A stretch of 64,000 bases of DNA from Magnetospirillum sp. UT-4. Lineage in GTDB: Bacteria; Pseudomonadota; Alphaproteobacteria; Rhodospirillales; Magnetospirillaceae. Both the position numbers and the translations under genes were made by a program. Under the pieces are notes generated by a model. The model searched no databases, was not told the origin of the DNA, and saw nothing but the letters and a program-made list of their open reading frames with translations. The first letter of the stretch is position 1. The number at the start of each line of letters is the position of its first letter. The stretch is from NCBI RefSeq assembly GCF_902729435.1, contig NZ_CACVCG010000057.1:62001-126000 (forward strand), in the 5' to 3' direction. Of the stretch, positions 60,113-64,000 are shown piece after piece.

Positions 60113-61418
60113 CGAAGGGCCGGACGACGGGGGCAAGCACCTCGTACATGCGCCGGATGGCCGGCTCGCCGGGGTGATAGTCGCCCTCGGACGCCAGCGC
60201 CATGGTCCCGGCATTGGCGTCGCGCACCGCCGCGGTGAAATCCACCATTGGAACGCCTTGCGCCGCCGCCCATTCCGCCAGGATGGCCAGCGCGGCGGCG
60301 CGGCCGTCGTCGATGGCGCTGGCGAGCGCCGGATCGGTGATGCCGGGGCGGTAGATCTGCCCCCCGTTGGGATAGTAGGCGAGCACGAAGGCGGCGCCGG
60401 CGGCGCGGCTACGCCCCGCCATGTCGTCCAGCGCCTGCAGCGCCAGCGCCCAGTCCGGACGGGGCGGCACGGCGGGCGAGAGATTGCCGGACGGCAGGCG
60501 GACGGTGCCCCGCGGCAGCGCCACCGCGACCTCGCCGCCGGCGTCCCCCCGGCGCGTCGCCTGGACCAGCACGTAGGGCAGGTTCCACGCCACGGTGGCG
60601 ACCCACGAGCGGTCCAGCGGCGGCGGCGGCACGTCGCGGGCCGGCGCACTGCCGAGATAGTCGCGCCAGTCGCCGCCCACCGCCCGCAGCCGGGCATAGG
60701 CCTGGGAATCGGTGACGTCGTTGCAGAGGCAGAACGTAAACACCACCACCTTGGGCGACCGGCCGGACTCGACCACGTGGCGCACCAGGGCGTCGCGGGA
60801 ATGGGGCGGGCCGTAGCCGTTGAAGCCGAGATTGAGGGCGGGGATCCCGTCCTGGCGGAACAGGGTCGCAAGATCGGTCGGGCTGTTGACCGCGATGGTC
60901 ACCGAATCGCCCAGCAGCACCACATCGGGCGAGCCGGCCAGGGCCTCGGGCGGGTTGCGGTAGCCCTGCGCATCGGGCACCAGCCACGGCTGGCCGGGAA
61001 AGCGGCTGCCGGGGATGTAGGAATACAATTGGCCCGACCCGATGATGGAGGCGGTGGTCAACATGCCGCGCTCGGCGGCCAGGCGCTGGCGGGCGTCGGG
61101 CGGCAGCAATGCCACCACCGCATGGGGCAACCAGGTCTGGGACAGCCGCAGCACCCCCTCGACGCCGGCACCGGCCAGCAGCAGGTTGAGCAGCGCCACA
61201 TTGACCAAGCGGCGCCCGCCGGGCCGCGCCGCCAGCACGGCGACGGCCACTGCGAAAGCGGCACAGGTGGCGGCAACCGCGATGCGGACGATCGAAGGCG
61301 GGGTCCCGGCGGCCAGCGCCGGGTCCAGGGCGCGCAAGGCCACCGCGGCGCACAGCCCGATCAGGGCCAGCGACGGCAGCACCGCGATGAAGGGGCGCGA
61401 GCGACGCCGGCGGATCAT
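60096..61418 (-). CDS. SGNH-like protein with membrane N-terminus
   Basis: 440 residues from the ATG at 61418. Three helices lie in 10-90. A periplasmic domain has VVLLGDSVTIAVN (Ser172), LGFNGYGP, FCLCNDVTD and EGDYHPGEPA near the end. It is probably involved in O-acylation of the glycan, by fold only. It is the last gene of a leftward group with an SDR, a methyltransferase and a membrane protein; it starts 2 bases after the SDR stop. Confidence 0.78.
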   Translation of the reverse strand: MIRRRRSRPFIAVLPSLALIGLCAAVALRALDPALAAGTPPSIVRIAVAATCAAFAVAVAVLAARPGGRRLVNVALLNLLLAGAGVEGVLRLSQTWLPHAVVALLPPDARQRLAAERGMLTTASIIGSGQLYSYIPGSRFPGQPWLVPDAQGYRNPPEALAGSPDVVLLGDSVTIAVNSPTDLATLFRQDGIPALNLGFNGYGPPHSRDALVRHVVESGRSPKVVVFTFCLCNDVTDSQAYARLRAVGGDWRDYLGSAPARDVPPPPLDRSWVATVAWNLPYVLVQATRRGDAGGEVAVALPRGTVRLPSGNLSPAVPPRPDWALALQALDDMAGRSRAAGAAFVLAYYPNGGQIYRPGITDPALASAIDDGRAAALAILAEWAAAQGVPMVDFTAAVRDANAGTMALASEGDYHPGEPAIRRMYEVLAPVVRPFVTKTK

Positions 61419-61420
61419 GG

Positions 61421-62194
61421 CTACAGCCAGTCCCCGCCGGTGAGGGCGAACATCTGCCCGGTGACGAACCGGCTCCACGGTCCCAGCATCCAGATCATCA
61501 GCGCCGCCGCCTCGGCCGGGTCGCCGCCGCGCTTCAGGGGCACCAGGGCGGCGCGCTGCTCCATGTCCTCGGGGGTCTTGTCGTGCCAGCGCTGGTGGAA
61601 CCCCGAGGCGATGAATCCCAGCCGCACCCCGTTGACCAGGATGTCGTGGGGCGCCCCCTCGCGGGCCAGGCCCTGGACCATGCATTCGGTACCGCGCTTG
61701 GCGATGGCGTAGGGCATGCTCATGGCGCTGCCGCCGTGCAGCGCCGATTCGGTGCCGTTCAGCAGGATGCGCCCGCCGGTTCCCTGCGCCTTCATCCGCG
61801 CCATGGCGGCCCGGGCCAGGAAGAACGGCTGGTCCAGGTTGACCGCCATGTCGCGGCGCCAATCGGCCTCGGGCATGTCCTTCCAGTGGCCGCTGAAATG
61901 GATCGCCCCGGACAGGCAGACCAGGGCGTCGATGCCGCCGGCGCGGGCGGCGAACTCATCGACCAGGCCGATGCAGTCGGCCTCGCCGGCGAAGGGGCGG
62001 ACCAGCGGCATCACCCGGGAATCGGCGCTGTCGAATTGCTTGCTGGCGCCGTGGGCGCCGATGGTGATGCCGGGCGAGGCCTCCAGCAGCATGGCCACCA
62101 GGGCGCGCCCCAGCCCGCCGGTGGCGCCGGCGACCAGGATGCGGGTGCCGGGCTCCAGGCGGGGGCTCCAGTCGGGGCGGCGGAAGGGGGTCAC
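61421..62194 (-). CDS. Short-chain dehydrogenase/reductase (SDR)
   Basis: 257 residues from the GTG at 62194, which overlaps the methyltransferase stop. ILVAGATGGLGRALVAML is the NAD(P) loop, CLSGAIHFSG the NAG-like motif, and the Tyr and Lys appear in MPYAIAKRG. It is a classical SDR of normal length. The reaction may be reduction of a keto sugar or keto acid. It may be the PtmA-like oxidoreductase of the nonulosonate pathway, but similarity alone cannot show that. Confidence 0.83.
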   Translation of the reverse strand: MTPFRRPDWSPRLEPGTRILVAGATGGLGRALVAMLLEASPGITIGAHGASKQFDSADSRVMPLVRPFAGEADCIGLVDEFAARAGGIDALVCLSGAIHFSGHWKDMPEADWRRDMAVNLDQPFFLARAAMARMKAQGTGGRILLNGTESALHGGSAMSMPYAIAKRGTECMVQGLAREGAPHDILVNGVRLGFIASGFHQRWHDKTPEDMEQRAALVPLKRGGDPAEAAALMIWMLGPWSRFVTGQMFALTGGDWL

Positions 62195-62850
62195 GGCGCC
62201 TGCTCCTGTTTGCGAAAGACGAACAGATGATGCCGGTACCACAGCATGGTGTCGATGCGCTCGGACTCCAGGGTGGCGCCGGCCTGCGCCGCCCAGGCCA
62301 GGATGTCGGCGCGTTTGGGAAAACTGACCCATTGGCGGGCGAGCACGAGGTCGTGCACCAGGCTGGCGAGGACATAAGGAAACGGCCCCTCGGCCATGTC
62401 CTTGACCAGCAGCATCCCGCCCGGCCGCACCCGCGCGGCAGCCTCGGCGATCACCTGGGGCCGCGCCGATTCCGGGACATGGTGAAGCAGGTCGATTACC
62501 GAAACCACGTCGAACAGGCCGTCGGGCCAATTCTCGCCGACATTGCGGTGGTGGAATTCCAGCATACCTTCGGGCAGGCGCGCGGCGGCGCGGCGCGCCA
62601 GATCGATGGCGGCGGCGGCGGCATCGAAGCCGACGCCGCGGGCGATGCGGCCGCTGCCCGCCAGCAGCGCCAGGAACAGCCCGCCGCCGCAGCCGACATC
62701 CAGCACCGTGGCCCCCGGCGGCACCGCCTCGACCAGGACGTGGAAGGGGCAGATGCGGGGGCGATAGACCTGCAGCGCACGGTACAGGGGCGAACCCTCG
62801 GGGAACAGCCGTCGGGCCAGCTCCATCATGGCGCGAGCATCGACACTCAT
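62191..62850 (-). CDS. Class I SAM methyltransferase
   Basis: 219 residues from the ATG at 62850. VLDVGCGGGLFLALLAGSG is the SAM loop, then VGFDAAAAAIDLARR, FDVVSVIDLLHHVP and RPGGMLLVKDM. The protein is short with no acceptor domain, so a small-molecule or lipid substrate is possible. It overlaps the SDR by 4 bases (GTGA) and the membrane-protein gene by 4 bases (ATGA). Confidence 0.83.
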   Translation of the reverse strand: MSVDARAMMELARRLFPEGSPLYRALQVYRPRICPFHVLVEAVPPGATVLDVGCGGGLFLALLAGSGRIARGVGFDAAAAAIDLARRAAARLPEGMLEFHHRNVGENWPDGLFDVVSVIDLLHHVPESARPQVIAEAAARVRPGGMLLVKDMAEGPFPYVLASLVHDLVLARQWVSFPKRADILAWAAQAGATLESERIDTMLWYRHHLFVFRKQEQAP

Positions 62851-64000
62851 GGCAATACGGTTCCCTTGCCGGCGATCCGGCGCAGCACCGTCCAGCCATT
62901 GATCTCGGCTTCGGCGCGGAAGGGGAAATCGAGGCCGCCGATCTTGCCGGCCTCGGGCGTGCGCACCACGATGTAGTCGGGACTGGGTTCCAGCAGGGTA
63001 AGGCCGGCGATCACCGCGGCGCTGTCGCCCCGCATCCAGTCCTCGCCGATGGCGAAGGCGGTTTGGCGCTGGCGCAGAGCCCACCGGAAATAGTCGAGCT
63101 TCAGCCCGTGACCGAGCAGGTAGGGCAAGGCGACCGCCCGACCGGAACGCGACGCGATCTCGCGCCGCACCGTCAAGGTGGAAAAGTCGGGAATCGGCGT
63201 GGTCTCGCCGCGATATTCAAGCGGCAGCAGCACCGAGCCCGGTGGCGTATTGGCACGAAGATAGGCCGCGACCCCCACCCACTTGGCCTGAGCCGAGCGC
63301 CCGTGGATGCCGGTCTGGGCGAGATGGGCGAGGTCGGGCAGCCGCGATAGGGTGGAAACCGACGAACCGACCAGCGCGGCCAGGGCCAGCCCGCCGGCCG
63401 CCACCCAGCGCACCGATAGTCCGCCATCGACAGCGGCCGATGCCCGCGACCGCCACCACAGCAGGGCGGCAGCGGCGGCCCCGCCGGCAGCATAGAGGCC
63501 GGCCCATTGCAGGTGGTTGCCCGGCCCGGCCACGAACAGGGCGCCGATGGCGAAGATGGCGACGGCCTGCTGCCAGGGCGCCGCGGTCCGGCGGGCCCAG
63601 CGCAAGACCAGGGCGGTCAGGCCGACATACATCACCACCTGCGGCCCCTGCAGCTGGCGGGCGTAGGGAAACAACAGCAATTGGGGATGCTGCAGGCCGG
63701 GCGGAGCGAAATGGACGTACAGCCCGGCCGCCAGCCACAGGCCCAGGGATACCGCCGCCACCAGACGCAGGCGGCGGATCGGGGCCTCGGCCGGGCCGCG
63801 CCAGAGCAGGGTGGCCAGGCACAGCGCCACGAACAGCACGTTGCCGATCACCGTCGCCACCAATCCGTCGCGAATGGTGTTGAACGGATCGGCCATGTTC
63901 TTGAACCACAGCGTGGTCAGCAGGTGCCACAATTCGGCCCGGTCCGCCGGCGGCGGCGCCACCAGATGGAACAGCACCACATAGGCCGCGCCCAACCCGG
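62847..64000 (-). CDS. Multi-pass membrane protein, N-terminus outside window
   Basis: At least 383 residues in frame to the window edge, with about eight hydrophobic helices and a soluble C-terminal domain of roughly 130 residues (IPDFSTLTVRREIASRSGR, then YIVVRTPEAGKIGG). The layout resembles the GT-C-like proteins at 1681 and 24360, which also have helices followed by a soluble tail. Probable lipid-linked sugar transferase; the start lies beyond 64000. It overlaps the methyltransferase by 4 bases. Confidence 0.65.
   Translation of the reverse strand, partial: GLGAAYVVLFHLVAPPPADRAELWHLLTTLWFKNMADPFNTIRDGLVATVIGNVLFVALCLATLLWRGPAEAPIRRLRLVAAVSLGLWLAAGLYVHFAPPGLQHPQLLLFPYARQLQGPQVVMYVGLTALVLRWARRTAAPWQQAVAIFAIGALFVAGPGNHLQWAGLYAAGGAAAAALLWWRSRASAAVDGGLSVRWVAAGGLALAALVGSSVSTLSRLPDLAHLAQTGIHGRSAQAKWVGVAAYLRANTPPGSVLLPLEYRGETTPIPDFSTLTVRREIASRSGRAVALPYLLGHGLKLDYFRWALRQRQTAFAIGEDWMRGDSAAVIAGLTLLEPSPDYIVVRTPEAGKIGGLDFPFRAEAEINGWTVLRRIAGKGTVLP

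Noticed and set aside
1-64000. tRNA, rRNA, riboswitch and replication origin
   Set aside because: I saw no cloverleaf, rRNA core, known riboswitch core or repeated DnaA-type boxes on reading both strands; a covariance search would be needed to exclude small RNAs.

Overview
The DNA is very GC-rich (near two thirds G+C by eye). Genes are packed tightly, with ATGA or GTGA overlaps at most operon junctions. Gene content and codon style fit an alphaproteobacterium, most likely a Rhodospirillales such as Magnetospirillum. That assignment is inference: no rRNA, tRNA or taxonomic marker is present. Almost everything belongs to one surface-glycan island (nonulosonic acids, glycan modification, assembly and export). 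I found no CRISPR array, tRNA, rRNA, phage gene or intact transposase, and no gene-free stretch longer than about 270 bases.

Region 1 (1-22.9 kb) is a legionaminic-acid-type pathway split into three blocks. PtmE and LegF homologues (with a membrane protein) lie at 1.7-5.5 kb. NeuD and NeuC/LegG lie at 12.9-14.7 kb. NeuB/LegI, LegC and LegB lie at 19.7-22.9 kb. Between them sit two modules of unclear function. One (7.0-12.8 kb) has a B12-type radical SAM protein, a SPASM-like radical SAM protein, an SDR and two paralogous NodB-like deacetylases. The other (14.7-19.7 kb) has a GNAT-like protein, a CapK/PaaK-like adenylating enzyme, a lysine-2,3-aminomutase-like radical SAM protein with altered active-site positions, and a His/Asp-rich deacetylase-like protein. 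I read the second module as a candidate pathway for an unusual acyl or amino-acyl decoration of the sugar.

Region 2 (23.0-33.0 kb) has an acyltransferase, a 41-residue single-helix protein and a GT-C-like membrane protein. They converge on an operon of heparinase-like, asparagine-synthase-like, GT2, aminotransferase-like and FemAB-like genes. At the junction lies a 272-bp multi-armed fold-back element, apparently inserted at the TA shared by the two overlapping stop codons.

Region 3 (33.1-43.5 kb) reads rightward: methyltransferase, DRE-TIM aldolase with an extra C-terminal domain, B12-type radical SAM, CMP-sugar synthetase, NanA/DapA-like aldolase, HAD phosphatase, GT-B-like transferase and ABC exporter. 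It has the parts for a keto-acid sugar made by an aldolase instead of NeuB.

Region 4 (51.2 down to 43.5 kb) is one leftward nine-gene operon: SxtJ, DUF5989, carbamoyltransferase, methyltransferase, SGNH protein, KdsB-like cytidylyltransferase, sugar O-methyltransferase, HAD phosphatase and 2-hydroxyacid dehydrogenase. Region 5 (51.4-64 kb) holds an O-antigen-ligase-like protein, three SGNH proteins, two Gfo/Idh/MocA oxidoreductases, a surface-carbohydrate protein, two methyltransferases, an SDR and a truncated membrane protein.

Overall the island encodes three different CMP-sugar synthetase-type enzymes, five radical SAM proteins, five SGNH proteins, three deacetylase-like proteins and five methyltransferases. 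This suggests one or more heavily modified keto-acid-sugar glycans (O-antigen, capsule or flagellin glycan).
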